From Clostridium thermobutyricum DSM 4928 (GTDB lineage Bacteria; Bacillota; Clostridia; Clostridiales; Clostridiaceae): a DNA stretch of 64,000 nucleotides. Below are positions 34,838-45,734 of this stretch, in pieces. The notes under the pieces are model-generated. The model was not told the origin of the DNA and searched no databases. It was given only the letters and a program-made list of their open reading frames with translations. How positions within the stretch are numbered: position 1 is the first letter of the stretch; each line of letters opens with the position of its first letter. The DNA lies in the NCBI RefSeq assembly GCF_002050515.1, contig NZ_LTAY01000026.1:1-64000 (forward strand), written 5' to 3'. Made by a program: the position numbers and the translations under genes.

Positions 34838-37421
34838 AGGGAAAAATATTTACTCAAGAAAAAAATGTATAAGACTTGATTTAGACCTAGAAGGATATGC
34901 TGAAATTCCAAGTAAAGATATTGAAGGATTTAACGAAAAAATTGTTGAATATGTACCTGAGCTTAAAGAACATAGGTGTGGTATAGATGTAGAGGGTGGA
35001 TTTTTAATAAGATTAAAAGAAGGAACATATCTTTCACATATCTGTGAGCACATAATAATTGGATTACAAAATAGATTAGGAATAGAAATATCTTATGGTA
35101 AAGCAAGAGAAGTAAAAGGTGAGCATTATTATATAATATTTCAATATTGGTATGAAAGAACAGCTTTAGAGATATCAAATTTAGCAATTGACATTATAAA
35201 TGGAATAATAAAAGGTCAAGAAGTTGATGTTGAAAAAAGAATTGAAATAATAAAAGAAATAAAAAATAACGAAGAAGTTGGCCCAAGTACTAAAGCTATT
35301 ATTGATTCAGCTGTTAAAAAAGGATTACCAGTATTTGAAATAGATAATTCAGGATATTATCAAATAGGTTATGGAAAACAAAGAAGAATAATATGTTCAA
35401 CTATAAGTAATTTTACAAGTTGCTTAAGTTCAGATATTGCTTGTGATAAATTTCTTACTAAACAAATATTAGATATACAAAACATACCAGTAGGTAAGAT
35501 AAGTAAAGTTAGAAATGTTATTGAATTACTAAAAGAAGGCGAAGTTATAGGATATCCATTAGTACTAAAACCACAATATGGGAATAAAGGGAATGGAGTT
35601 ATTCTAAATATAAAAAATGAAAAAGAACTTTTAAAAGCTTATAAGGAAGTTTCTAAAATTTCTGATGAAATAATAATTGAAAAATATATTGTAGGAAATG
35701 ATTATCGTGTATGCATAGTAAATAACAAAGTAGTAGCAGTATCTTTAAGAAGACCACCGAGAATAGTTGGAAATGGAAAAGATACAATATTGCAACTAAT
35801 AGAAAAAGTTAATGAAGATCCTTTAAGAGGAGAAGACCATGAAAAACCATTAACAAAAATAAAAATAGATAATGAAGTTTTAAGTAAAATAAAAGAAGCA
35901 GGATATTCAAAAGAAGATATTTTAGAAAATGGAAAAGAGATAATTCTTAGAAGAAATGCTAATATATCAACTGGAGGAACAGCAGAGGACGTTACAGATA
36001 AAATATGTGATGAAAATAAAGAACTATTAGTAAGAGCTGCTAAAGCTATAGGATTAGATATCTGTGGAATAGATGTTTGTACAGATGATATAAGTTTACC
36101 TTTAAAAGGAAGAGGAATAATAGTAGAAGTAAATGCTGCACCTGGAATAAGAATGCACCATCATCCATCTTATGGAGAAGTAAAAGATGTTGGACAGGAG
36201 ATAGTAAATTATTTATATAAAGGAAATCCTAAAAATATTCCTTTAGTAGCCATAACAGGAACTAACGGAAAAACTACAACAACTAGAATGATATCACATG
36301 TTCTAAAAATGATGGGAAATGTGGTTGGTATGACTTCAACTGAAGGTATCTTTATAGATGATAAATGTATTGATTTAGGTGATGATACAGGATATGAAAG
36401 TGCTAAAAGCATTCTTATGAATAATGATGTTGATGTAGCTGTTTTAGAGACTGCTAGAGGCGGAATGATAAGAAAAGGATTAGCATATGATTTAGCTGAT
36501 GTTGGAGTTTTAACTAATATAACAGAAGATCACTTAGGTTTAGATGAGATTTATACAATGGAAGATCTAGCGTTTGTAAAATCTCTTGTATTAGAAGAAG
36601 TAAAAGAAGATGGTTATTCTGTAATTAATATTGATGACCCTTGGAGTGTAAAAATATTAGATAGAGTTAAAGGTAATACGATTTATTTTACAAAAAATAA
36701 AGAAAATGAACTATTAAAAGAGAAGATATTAACTGGTGGAATAGGGGTATTTATAGATAATGATTATATAAGTGTTGTAAATAACAATAGAAAATATGAT
36801 GTTATAAAAGTATCAGATGTTCCAATAACTTTAGATGGAAAGATAGAATTTAATATTGAAAATTCCTTAGCGGCTTGTGCTGCTTTAGTTGGAATGGGAA
36901 TAGATTATTGTATGATTTCAAGAGGCTTTAAAACTTTTGCGTTAGATAGCAAATGTAATGCTGGAAGATTTAATATGTATGATGTCTTTGGTAGAACTGT
37001 AATTCTTGATTATGGACATAATGGAGAAGGCTATAAAGGAGTATTTGCTGCAATAGATAAGTTAGAAAAAAATAGAGTTATTGGAGTAGTTGGAATAGCT
37101 GGAGATAGAAGTGATGAAATGGCTGCTGAAATAGGTAGATTATGTAGTGACTTCTTAGATATGATAATAGTAAAAGAAGATTATGATAGAAGAGGAAGAG
37201 CTCCAGGAGAAATGGCAAGTTTAATATTTAGAAATATTAAAAATAGCCAAAAAGAACTTTTTATTGATGAAAGAGACGCTATGAAGAGAGCTTTAGAAAT
37301 AAGTGAAGAGGGAGATTTAATAATAGTTTTCTATGAGGATAGAGAAAAAGTCTTAAGTGTAATTGAAAAATGTAAAAATGATAATTTAGTTGAAAATAAT
37401 GTTAAAAATAATTTGCAATAA
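34809..37421 (+). CDS. cphA: Cyanophycin synthetase
   Basis: An 870-aa CphA1-type enzyme of normal length. N-terminal domain 1-160; an ATP-grasp domain at about 215-470 that adds Asp (FLTKQILDIQNIPVG, VLKPQYGNKGNGV, VEVNAAPGIRMH); and a Mur-ligase-like domain from about 478 that adds Arg, with the P-loop GTNGKTTTT at 484-492. It makes multi-L-arginyl-poly-L-aspartate, a nitrogen reserve; in some clostridia it is linked to sporulation. The ATG lies inside the end of cphB, preceded by GAGGAGGAAG. Next to the sporulation block, a store for the spore or mother cell is plausible. Confidence 0.95.
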   Translation: MKIISKRVYRGKNIYSRKKCIRLDLDLEGYAEIPSKDIEGFNEKIVEYVPELKEHRCGIDVEGGFLIRLKEGTYLSHICEHIIIGLQNRLGIEISYGKAREVKGEHYYIIFQYWYERTALEISNLAIDIINGIIKGQEVDVEKRIEIIKEIKNNEEVGPSTKAIIDSAVKKGLPVFEIDNSGYYQIGYGKQRRIICSTISNFTSCLSSDIACDKFLTKQILDIQNIPVGKISKVRNVIELLKEGEVIGYPLVLKPQYGNKGNGVILNIKNEKELLKAYKEVSKISDEIIIEKYIVGNDYRVCIVNNKVVAVSLRRPPRIVGNGKDTILQLIEKVNEDPLRGEDHEKPLTKIKIDNEVLSKIKEAGYSKEDILENGKEIILRRNANISTGGTAEDVTDKICDENKELLVRAAKAIGLDICGIDVCTDDISLPLKGRGIIVEVNAAPGIRMHHHPSYGEVKDVGQEIVNYLYKGNPKNIPLVAITGTNGKTTTTRMISHVLKMMGNVVGMTSTEGIFIDDKCIDLGDDTGYESAKSILMNNDVDVAVLETARGGMIRKGLAYDLADVGVLTNITEDHLGLDEIYTMEDLAFVKSLVLEEVKEDGYSVINIDDPWSVKILDRVKGNTIYFTKNKENELLKEKILTGGIGVFIDNDYISVVNNNRKYDVIKVSDVPITLDGKIEFNIENSLAACAALVGMGIDYCMISRGFKTFALDSKCNAGRFNMYDVFGRTVILDYGHNGEGYKGVFAAIDKLEKNRVIGVVGIAGDRSDEMAAEIGRLCSDFLDMIIVKEDYDRRGRAPGEMASLIFRNIKNSQKELFIDERDAMKRALEISEEGDLIIVFYEDREKVLSVIEKCKNDNLVENNVKNNLQ

Positions 37422-37760
37422 GAAGTTAAAATTTGATCATTTTTCAATAATTAATTAAATAAAGTAATTTAGAAATAAATTAGAACAAAAATAAAATTTA
37501 AAATAATTAAATTATTTATTTAATATTTTAAGGAGAAAATTATTTATTGTATTTTAAAAATAGTAGAAATTTGTGATAAGAACTAAAGTAATAGATATAA
37601 AATAATTTACTTTAGTTCTTATTTTTTTATAAAAATATAAATTTTTATATTAAATAAACAAAAACACTATATGCATTGCTTATTTTTAATCATTAAATAG
37701 ACACATAGTTTTTCCTATGTTAAAATTATGATTAATATTTATTAAGAGAAGGGGAATCGT
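37422..37760 (+). other. 339-nt intergenic region between cphA and ispE
   Basis: It contains one clear terminator (37576-37629) and otherwise very AT-rich sequence. A ribosome-site-like AAGGAG at 37530-37535 precedes only a nine-codon TTG frame (37547-37576), which I do not consider a gene. No RNA gene or repeat is recognised. Confidence 0.6.
37576..37629 (+). terminator. Terminator after the cphBA unit
   Basis: ATAAGAACTAAAGTAA (37576-37591) pairs with TTACTTTAGTTCTTAT (37607-37622), a 16-bp stem, followed by seven T. It is 155 nt after the cphA stop. Confidence 0.9.
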
Positions 37761-38603
37761 ATGAAGATAAAGGCACATGCCAAAATTAATATTTCACTTG
37801 ATATAGTGGGAAAAAAAGAAAATGGATATCATTTATTAAAAATGATAATGCAAGCTATTGATTTATATGATGAAATCATAATTGATAAATGTAAAAGTGG
37901 AATAAATATAAATTGTAATAAGCCTTATGTTCCGAATGATGAGAGAAATTTAGCTTATAAAGCAGCAAAGCTTTTTATGGAAAATTATAATATTAACTCA
38001 GGGGTTAACATAACAATTAAAAAGAATATTCCAGTATGTGCAGGACTTGCAGGTGGAAGTACTGATGGTGCAGCTGTATTAAAGATAATGAATAAATTAT
38101 TTAATATAAATGCTAGTGAAGAAAAATTAATGGAACTTGGTTTAAAATTGGGAGCAGATGTACCTTATTGTATAAAAGGGGGAACAGCTCTTTGTGAAGG
38201 AATCGGAGAAGAAGTTACTGAACTAAAGGGCTTTAAAAATAAAATAGTAGTTTTAGTAAAGCCAGCTTTTGGTGTTTCAACTAAAGCAGTATATGAAGAG
38301 TTTGATTTAGATAGAGTAATATTTCATCCAAACACAGAAGATATCCTAGATGCAATGGATAAAGATGATTTAAAATTTGTATCTAAAAACATGAAAAACT
38401 TACTTGAAAATGTAACTTTAAGAAAACATAAAGAAATTATTCAAATAAAAGATTCAATGATTAAAATGGGGGCTTTAGGTTCAATGATGAGTGGAAGTGG
38501 CCCAACAGTTTTTGCGTTTTTTGATGATATGTTAAAAGCTCAATATTGTTACGACAATATGAAAAAAAGATATAAAGATGTATTTTTGACTAGAACAATT
38601 TAA
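37761..38603 (+). CDS. ispE: 4-diphosphocytidyl-2-C-methyl-D-erythritol kinase
   Basis: A 280-aa GHMP-family kinase. AHAKINISLDIVGKKENGYH at the start, the ATP-binding PVCAGLAGGSTDGAA near residue 92, and MSGSGPTVFAFF near residue 250 are the three GHMP motifs. It phosphorylates CDP-methylerythritol in the MEP isoprenoid pathway. AGAAGGGGAA precedes the ATG. It is followed by a long hairpin that also covers the spoIIR ribosome site. Confidence 0.96.
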   Translation: MKIKAHAKINISLDIVGKKENGYHLLKMIMQAIDLYDEIIIDKCKSGININCNKPYVPNDERNLAYKAAKLFMENYNINSGVNITIKKNIPVCAGLAGGSTDGAAVLKIMNKLFNINASEEKLMELGLKLGADVPYCIKGGTALCEGIGEEVTELKGFKNKIVVLVKPAFGVSTKAVYEEFDLDRVIFHPNTEDILDAMDKDDLKFVSKNMKNLLENVTLRKHKEIIQIKDSMIKMGALGSMMSGSGPTVFAFFDDMLKAQYCYDNMKKRYKDVFLTRTI

Positions 38604-38622
38604 AAATATATAACTTTTGTAT

Positions 38623-38667
38623 AAAACTCTCTTGATTGGTAATAATCATTACTATTAAGGGGGTTTT
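38623..38667 (+). promoter_or_regulatory. Long hairpin that buries the spoIIR ribosome-binding site
   Basis: AAAACTCTCTTGAT (38623-38636) pairs with ATTAAGGGGGTTTT (38654-38667) through 14 pairs including G-T pairs, capped by GTAAT/ATTAC. The paired right arm contains the AAGGGGG ribosome site. It is followed by TTTTATTTAT, so it could also end ispE transcripts. Confidence 0.6.
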
Positions 38668-38671
38668 ATTT

Positions 38672-39301
38672 ATGAGAAAATTATTAGGAATAGTATTAAT
38701 TATAAATTTATTTACACTTACAGGATGTGTAGAAAATATAAAAAAAGTAGAATCAGACAGAGGAATAACTTATTCTTATGAAGATGTTAAGGACAAGCTA
38801 ATAAGATTTCATGTGTTAGCTAATAGTAATAGTGATGAAGATCAAGCTTTAAAATTAAAAGTAAAAGATAATGTTATAAAATATATGGAGCCAATTTTAA
38901 AGAAATCTGAAAGCTTAGAAATGACTAGAGAGTTATTAAAAGAGAATAAAGATAAAGTACAAGCTATAGCAGAAAAAATAATAAAAGAAGAAGGTTATGA
39001 TTATAAAGTTTCAATTGAACTTAAAAAAGAAAATTTCCCAGAAAAAATTTATGGGAATATAATTCTTCCTCAAGGAGAGTATGAAGCATTTAGAATATTA
39101 ATAGGTGATTATAAAGGTGAAAATTGGTGGTGTGTTATGTTTCCACCATTATGTTTTACTGATGTAACTAAAGGTGAATTATCTTATGAAGAAACAGAAA
39201 AGACTATGGATAGTATGATAGATGGGAATGTAGCGTATGAAAAGGAAGAAGATGTAAAAGTTAAAGTTAAAATTTTTGAAGTAATAAAAGAATTGTTTTA
39301 A
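38672..39301 (+). CDS. spoIIR: Stage II sporulation protein R
   Basis: A 209-aa protein with the SpoIIR signatures KLIRFHVLANSNSDEDQALKLKVKDNV and GENWWCVMFPPLCF. SpoIIR is made in the forespore under sigma-F and exported to trigger SpoIIGA, which activates sigma-E in the mother cell. Here the N-terminus ends in an LTGC lipobox (C19), so it may be a lipoprotein rather than a freely secreted one. The ATG at 38672 follows AAGGGGG at 38657-38663; a longer in-frame start upstream has no ribosome site. The ribosome site is inside a stable hairpin. Confidence 0.93.
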   Translation: MRKLLGIVLIINLFTLTGCVENIKKVESDRGITYSYEDVKDKLIRFHVLANSNSDEDQALKLKVKDNVIKYMEPILKKSESLEMTRELLKENKDKVQAIAEKIIKEEGYDYKVSIELKKENFPEKIYGNIILPQGEYEAFRILIGDYKGENWWCVMFPPLCFTDVTKGELSYEETEKTMDSMIDGNVAYEKEEDVKVKVKIFEVIKELF

Positions 39302-39414
39302 AATTCAAAAAATACTTGATAAAAAGTCTTAATAATCATAAACTTTAATTTGTAGCTTAAATAAAAAAGAAGTTAGGGATTTTTATTTATATATATAAAT
39401 TAGGAGGAAAATTT

Positions 39415-40404
39415 ATGACTAGAGCATTAGCAATGGTATCTGGTGGATTAGACAGTATACTAGCAGCAAAATTAATAAAAGATCAAGGTATTGAAGTTAT
39501 AGGAGTTTGTTTTAGATCTTATTTCTTTAATGAAGAGAATGCGAGAAGAATGACAAAGCAAATAGATATTCCATTAGAAGTAGTTGATTTTTCAAATGAA
39601 CACTTCCAAATGGTTAAAAATCCAAAGCATGGTTGGGGAAAAAATATGAATCCATGTATAGATTGTCACGCAATGATGATGAGATATTCAGGAGAATTAT
39701 TAAAAAAATTTGATGCAGACTTTATAATAACTGGTGAAGTTTTAAATCAAAGACCAATGTCACAAAATAAACAAGCACTAGGAAAAGTAAAAGCTGAATC
39801 TGGATTTGCAGACAAAATCTTAAGACCTTTATGTGCACAAAACTTAGAAGAAACTGAAATGGAGAAAAGTGGTTTAGTAGATAGATCAAAATTACTTAAA
39901 ATTTCAGGAAGAAGTAGAAAACCACAAATGGCTCTTGCAGAAGAATGGGGAATAAAAGATTATCCATCACCAGCAGGTGGATGTAGATTAACAGAACCAA
40001 ACTTCTCATTAAGATTAAAAGAAACACTTCAAAGACAAGGTGATGCAACACCAAAAGAAATTGAGCTTTTAAGATATGGTAGACACTTTGTAAGTGAAGC
40101 TGGTAAGACTATTATAGTAACAAGAACAAAAGAAGAAGGAGATGCTATAAAAAGTCTTTTATCTAAAGAAGATACAGTAATGTATCCTGTAAGCCATAAT
40201 GGAGCTATGGTTATAATTAGTGGAGATGCTAGTGAAGAAGATATTAAATTAGGAGCTAAAATTGCAGGTAGATATAGCAAAGGAAAAGATGAGGAAGCTG
40301 TAGAAGTATCATATGGTAAATTTGGATGTAAATTTGATGGTACATTATCTATTAAACCTGCAACTGATGAAGAGATAGAAAAATATATAGTTCAAATGAA
40401 GTAG
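39415..40404 (+). CDS. PP-loop ATPase of the tRNA thiolation type (ThiI/MnmA-related)
   Basis: A 329-aa protein. The N-terminal PP-loop (VSGGLDSILAAKLI, about residues 8-21) and the CIDCHAMM segment (two cysteines near 84) point to an adenylating enzyme for tRNA sulfur modification, as in ThiI and MnmA. The middle part SPAGGCRLTEPNFSLRL is characteristic of a conserved clostridial family. The C-terminal part (from about 215) resembles the RNA-binding NFACT-R domain known to occur fused to such enzymes. The exact tRNA target is not known. TAGGAGGAAA precedes the ATG; the DUF1934 gene follows after 11 nt. Confidence 0.8.
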   Translation: MTRALAMVSGGLDSILAAKLIKDQGIEVIGVCFRSYFFNEENARRMTKQIDIPLEVVDFSNEHFQMVKNPKHGWGKNMNPCIDCHAMMMRYSGELLKKFDADFIITGEVLNQRPMSQNKQALGKVKAESGFADKILRPLCAQNLEETEMEKSGLVDRSKLLKISGRSRKPQMALAEEWGIKDYPSPAGGCRLTEPNFSLRLKETLQRQGDATPKEIELLRYGRHFVSEAGKTIIVTRTKEEGDAIKSLLSKEDTVMYPVSHNGAMVIISGDASEEDIKLGAKIAGRYSKGKDEEAVEVSYGKFGCKFDGTLSIKPATDEEIEKYIVQMK

Positions 40405-40415
40405 GAGGTATTTTT

Positions 40416-40832
40416 ATGGAAAAAGACGCAGTTATAAAAATATTAAGTAATGCTACTATGGAAAACAATGAACTTATTGAAGTTCTATCACCAGGAAAAT
40501 TTATAATTACTGAAGATGAATTTGTTGCCAAATATAAGGAAACAGAAATATCAGGAATGGCTGGTACTAATACTACTTTAAGAGTAAATAAAGATTATGT
40601 AGTACTTGAAAGAGAAGGAAGTACAAGTACTAAAATGGATTTTAGAAAAGGTGAATCTACTGTATCTTTATATAATACTCCTTATGGTATGTTAGAGCTT
40701 ACAATAAATACACATAAATTAAATATTGATGTTACAGAAAATGGTGGTAAAGTTTTTATCGAATATGATATGAAAGTTTTAGATCAAGCACCTTTTAAAA
40801 CACAAATAAGTTTAGACATACAAACTAAATAA
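40416..40832 (+). CDS. DUF1934 (YwiB-like) beta-barrel protein
   Basis: A 138-aa cytosolic protein predicted to be nearly all beta strand (TLRVNKDYVVLEREG, STVSLYNTPYGMLELTINTHKLNIDV). Length and pattern match the DUF1934/YwiB family, a calycin-like fold of unknown ligand. TAGGAGG precedes the ATG. It is 11 nt after the PP-loop gene, and a strong palindromic terminator follows. In other Firmicutes the family lies near argS or pyrG, as here. Confidence 0.8.
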   Translation: MEKDAVIKILSNATMENNELIEVLSPGKFIITEDEFVAKYKETEISGMAGTNTTLRVNKDYVVLEREGSTSTKMDFRKGESTVSLYNTPYGMLELTINTHKLNIDVTENGGKVFIEYDMKVLDQAPFKTQISLDIQTK

Positions 40833-40841
40833 AAGAACATA

Positions 40842-40881
40842 ATGCCTTAAAAGGAATTCCTTTTAAGGCATAATTTTTATA
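40842..40881 (+). terminator. Perfect-palindrome terminator after the DUF1934 gene
   Basis: ATGCCTTAAAAGG-AATT-CCTTTTAAGGCAT (40842-40871) is a 30-nt perfect palindrome followed by a short T-run. Confidence 0.85.
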
Positions 40882-42872
<1,991 letters not shown>

Positions 42873-42880
42873 TAATAAAA

Positions 42881-42914
42881 AAGGATACTCTTTAAAATAG
42901 AGTATTCTTTTTTT
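42881..42914 (+). terminator. Terminator of pyrG
   Basis: AAGGATACTC (42881-42890) pairs with GAGTATTCTT (42900-42909), followed by a T-run. Confidence 0.85.
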
Positions 42915-43043
42915 ATTTAAATATTTAATCTTGCAAAATTTTAAATCATAAAGGATAATATAATAAAAGTCTTGTAATTCTAATATTCTTAGTTAAAATT
43001 CCCAATTGATTATAAAATTACATATAAATATGGAGGTGTAGCT

Positions 43044-44489
43044 TTGTCAAAAGAATTATATTCAAGTATGACTTTAGTTAAGCTAAAAGAAATAGCTAAA
43101 GAGCTAGAAATAAAAAATATATCAAAGTTCAAAAAAGATGATTTAATAAATGAAATATTAAATCATAAAGAGAGTAAAATAGAAAATAAGATAAATGCTG
43201 TAGAAAATAAAATAAATAAAGATGGTGTTATATTACAAGAAAAAATATCACCAAAAACAAGAGAAAATAAACAAGTAGAAAATCAAAATTCAAATTATTC
43301 TAATAATAATTATTCAAATAGTAATTATGGAAATAATAGAAGTACAGAAACAGGTTTCTCATCAAATGTTCAAACTGTTTCAGGAATATTAGAGATACAA
43401 GAGAGTAATAGTTTTGGATTCTTAAGAGGAGAAAACTATTTAAGTAGTAGTGCAGATATATATGTTTCACCAGCACAAATAAGAAGATTTAATCTTTCTA
43501 CTGGAGATAAACTTCAAGGTAAAGCTAGAGAAGCAAAAGAAGGAGAAAAATTTAAGGCATTAATTTATGTTGATACAGTAAATGATGAATCTCCAGAAAA
43601 AGCTATAAGAAGAACTAGATTTGAAAAATTAACGCCTATATATCCAAAAGAAAGAATAAGACTTGAGGGAAAAGATAATAATGAATTATCAACAAGACTT
43701 ATGGATATTATTTGTCCAATAGGAAAGGGACAAAGAGGTCTTATTGTAGCACCTCCAAAGGCAGGTAAAACAACACTTTTAAAAACAATTGCTAGAAATA
43801 TATCTATTAACTGTCCAGATATAAAAATAATAGTTCTTTTAATTGATGAAAGACCAGAGGAAGTTACTGATATGCAACGTTCAATAAATGGAGAAGTTAT
43901 ATATTCAACATTTGATGAAGAACCTCAAAATCATGCTAAAGTTTCACAAATGGTTCTTGAAAGAGGAAAAAGAATGGTTGAGCAAGGACAAGATGTAGTT
44001 ATACTATTAGATAGTTTAACAAGACTTTCAAGAGCATATAACTTAACAATAACTCCAACAGGAAGAACACTTTCAGGTGGACTAGATCCAGGAGCTTTAA
44101 TTATGCCAAAGAAATTCTTTGGAGCAGCTAGAAATATTGAAGAAGGTGGAAGCTTAACTATTCTTGCAACAGCTTTAGTTGATACAGGGTCAAGAATGGA
44201 TGATATGATTTTCGAAGAATTTAAGGGGACAGGAAATATGGAAGTTCACTTAGATAGAAGACTTCAAGAAAGAAGAATATTCCCAGCTATAGATATTTAT
44301 AAATCTGGAACAAGAAAAGAAGATTTATTATTATCAGAAGAAGAAAAAGAAGTTGCATACAACATTAGAAAAACAATGTATTCTGATGGAAATGGAGATA
44401 ATGTAACTGAAAATCTTATAAAGATTTTATCAAAAACAAAAAATAATGATGATTTTATAAGAGTATTTGAAAAGATGACAAAATTATAA
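43044..44489 (+). CDS. rho: Transcription termination factor Rho, with Asn-rich insertion
   Basis: A 481-aa hexameric RNA-dependent ATPase. Order: Rho N-terminal SAP-like domain (1-45), a low-complexity linker rich in Asn, Ser and Tyr (about 78-100), the cold-shock-type RNA-binding domain (about 112-180), and the ATPase domain with P-loop APPKAGKTT near 236-244. TTG start at 43044, preceded by TGGAGGTG at the right distance. The Asn-rich insertion lies where the prion-forming domain of Clostridium botulinum Rho is found. A palindromic terminator follows. Confidence 0.97.
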   Translation: MSKELYSSMTLVKLKEIAKELEIKNISKFKKDDLINEILNHKESKIENKINAVENKINKDGVILQEKISPKTRENKQVENQNSNYSNNNYSNSNYGNNRSTETGFSSNVQTVSGILEIQESNSFGFLRGENYLSSSADIYVSPAQIRRFNLSTGDKLQGKAREAKEGEKFKALIYVDTVNDESPEKAIRRTRFEKLTPIYPKERIRLEGKDNNELSTRLMDIICPIGKGQRGLIVAPPKAGKTTLLKTIARNISINCPDIKIIVLLIDERPEEVTDMQRSINGEVIYSTFDEEPQNHAKVSQMVLERGKRMVEQGQDVVILLDSLTRLSRAYNLTITPTGRTLSGGLDPGALIMPKKFFGAARNIEEGGSLTILATALVDTGSRMDDMIFEEFKGTGNMEVHLDRRLQERRIFPAIDIYKSGTRKEDLLLSEEEKEVAYNIRKTMYSDGNGDNVTENLIKILSKTKNNDDFIRVFEKMTKL

Positions 44490-44491
44490 AA

Positions 44492-44531
44492 AATAAAGTG
44501 ATACAGAGTTTAAATTCTGTATCACTTTATT
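44492..44531. terminator. Bidirectional terminator between rho and the GT28 gene
   Basis: AATAAAGTGATACAGA pairs with TCTGTATCACTTTATT (16 bp). The stop codon of the GT28 gene lies within the right arm. Confidence 0.88.
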
Positions 44532-45619
44532 AGCTTTTCAGATAAATCTATTATCTTTTCAATAGAATAAGTATCTGATAGAGCTTTTATTCTAAACTTT
44601 ATTTCAGAAAGCTTACTAGGATTTTCTATTAAATCATTAATAAGAGTATTTATATCTGAAATTTTATCTACACTAAGAGCTAAGCCATTAGAAGTTAAAA
44701 ATTCTGTATTTTCGCTTTCTTGACCAGGAATAGAGAATGGAATTATTAATGGTAAATTTTTTGCTACTGATTCAGTAACAGTAAGTCCACCTGGTTTTGA
44801 AATTAAAACATCAGAATACTCCATAAATGAAGCTATATCATTTGAGAAGCCTAATATATGAAGTTTTTTATCTTTATAATTTTCACTTAGATGATGATCT
44901 AAGTTCTTCTTAAGTTCTTTATTATTTCCACATATTACAGTTATCCTAAGTTTATTTGGATTTTTTAAAAGTTCTTCTAATACAAAAGAAATATTTCTTA
45001 ATCCCATACTGCCACTCATTAATAGGACGTTGAAATAACCATCTTGTTTAATATCATCTATATTAGGGTCTCTTAAGAAGAAATCTTCCTTTATAGGAAT
45101 ACCAAGAGGGTATATTTTATCTTCATTTATTCCTTTTTTTATGAGCCAATTCTTAGTAAATTTGCTTCCAGTTATATAAAGGTCAGTAGATTTGCTAACA
45201 TATGTATAATGTGCCTTAAAATCAGTTACTATTGATATAAATGGAACTTTAACTCCCATTCTTTTTAGTCCTGAAATTAAACAAATACTAAGAGGATGTG
45301 TTGTAACAATTAAATCAGGATTTTCCTCTTTTATCATATTAAAAACTCTTTTTCTAACAAGATAAAATGGAATAGTTGATAATGTATTAATTGTAGGATT
45401 ATTAGTTAATTTATAAAATAATCCATACATTCCAGGAAAATTCATAGCAGAAACTTCATAGGACCCAACAAATAATGCTAGTAGAAGATTACTACTTCCT
45501 TCTAAAAAGTCACGTCTAGATGTTTCAAATCCTCTCTTTTTAAAGGCAACACTTAATGAATCAGCAGCTTGGTTATGACCTTGTCCAGTTGAAGCTGATA
45601 AAATTAAAACCTTTTTCAT
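44522..45619 (-). CDS. GT28-family diacylglycerol glucosyltransferase-like enzyme (UgtP/MGDG-synthase type)
   Basis: A 365-aa GT-B enzyme. It opens KKVLILSASTGQGHNQAADSL, contains TTHPLSICLISGLK and VTDFKAHYTYVSKSTD (MGDG-synthase N-domain), then GIPIKEDFF and a C-terminal donor site with SKPGGLTVTES. Relatives transfer glucose or galactose to diacylglycerol to make membrane glycolipids and the lipoteichoic acid anchor. The ATG at 45617-45619 follows AGAGAG. A partnership with LtaS (8.2 kb) is plausible. Donor sugar unknown. Confidence 0.88.
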   Translation of the reverse strand: MKKVLILSASTGQGHNQAADSLSVAFKKRGFETSRRDFLEGSSNLLLALFVGSYEVSAMNFPGMYGLFYKLTNNPTINTLSTIPFYLVRKRVFNMIKEENPDLIVTTHPLSICLISGLKRMGVKVPFISIVTDFKAHYTYVSKSTDLYITGSKFTKNWLIKKGINEDKIYPLGIPIKEDFFLRDPNIDDIKQDGYFNVLLMSGSMGLRNISFVLEELLKNPNKLRITVICGNNKELKKNLDHHLSENYKDKKLHILGFSNDIASFMEYSDVLISKPGGLTVTESVAKNLPLIIPFSIPGQESENTEFLTSNGLALSVDKISDINTLINDLIENPSKLSEIKFRIKALSDTYSIEKIIDLSEKLIK

Positions 45620-45699
45620 TAAATTCACTCTCTTTATTTAAAATTGATAAATATAGTCTAACATTTATTTTTACTAAATAAAATACAATTTTTTATAAG

Positions 45700-45726
45700 A
45701 AAAATGGGAAAGACGATGTCTTTCCC
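45700..45726 (-). terminator. Terminator of rpmE
   Basis: Read on the minus strand: GGGAAAGAC-ATC-GTCTTTCCC followed by ATTTTT. Confidence 0.85.
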
Positions 45727-45734
45727 CTAAATTT

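Noticed and set aside
37530-37576. A nine-codon leader peptide with AAGGAG and a TTG start before a terminator.
   Set aside because: It has no regulatory codon pattern, follows cphA, and is separated from ispE by 184 nt; probably chance in AT-rich DNA.
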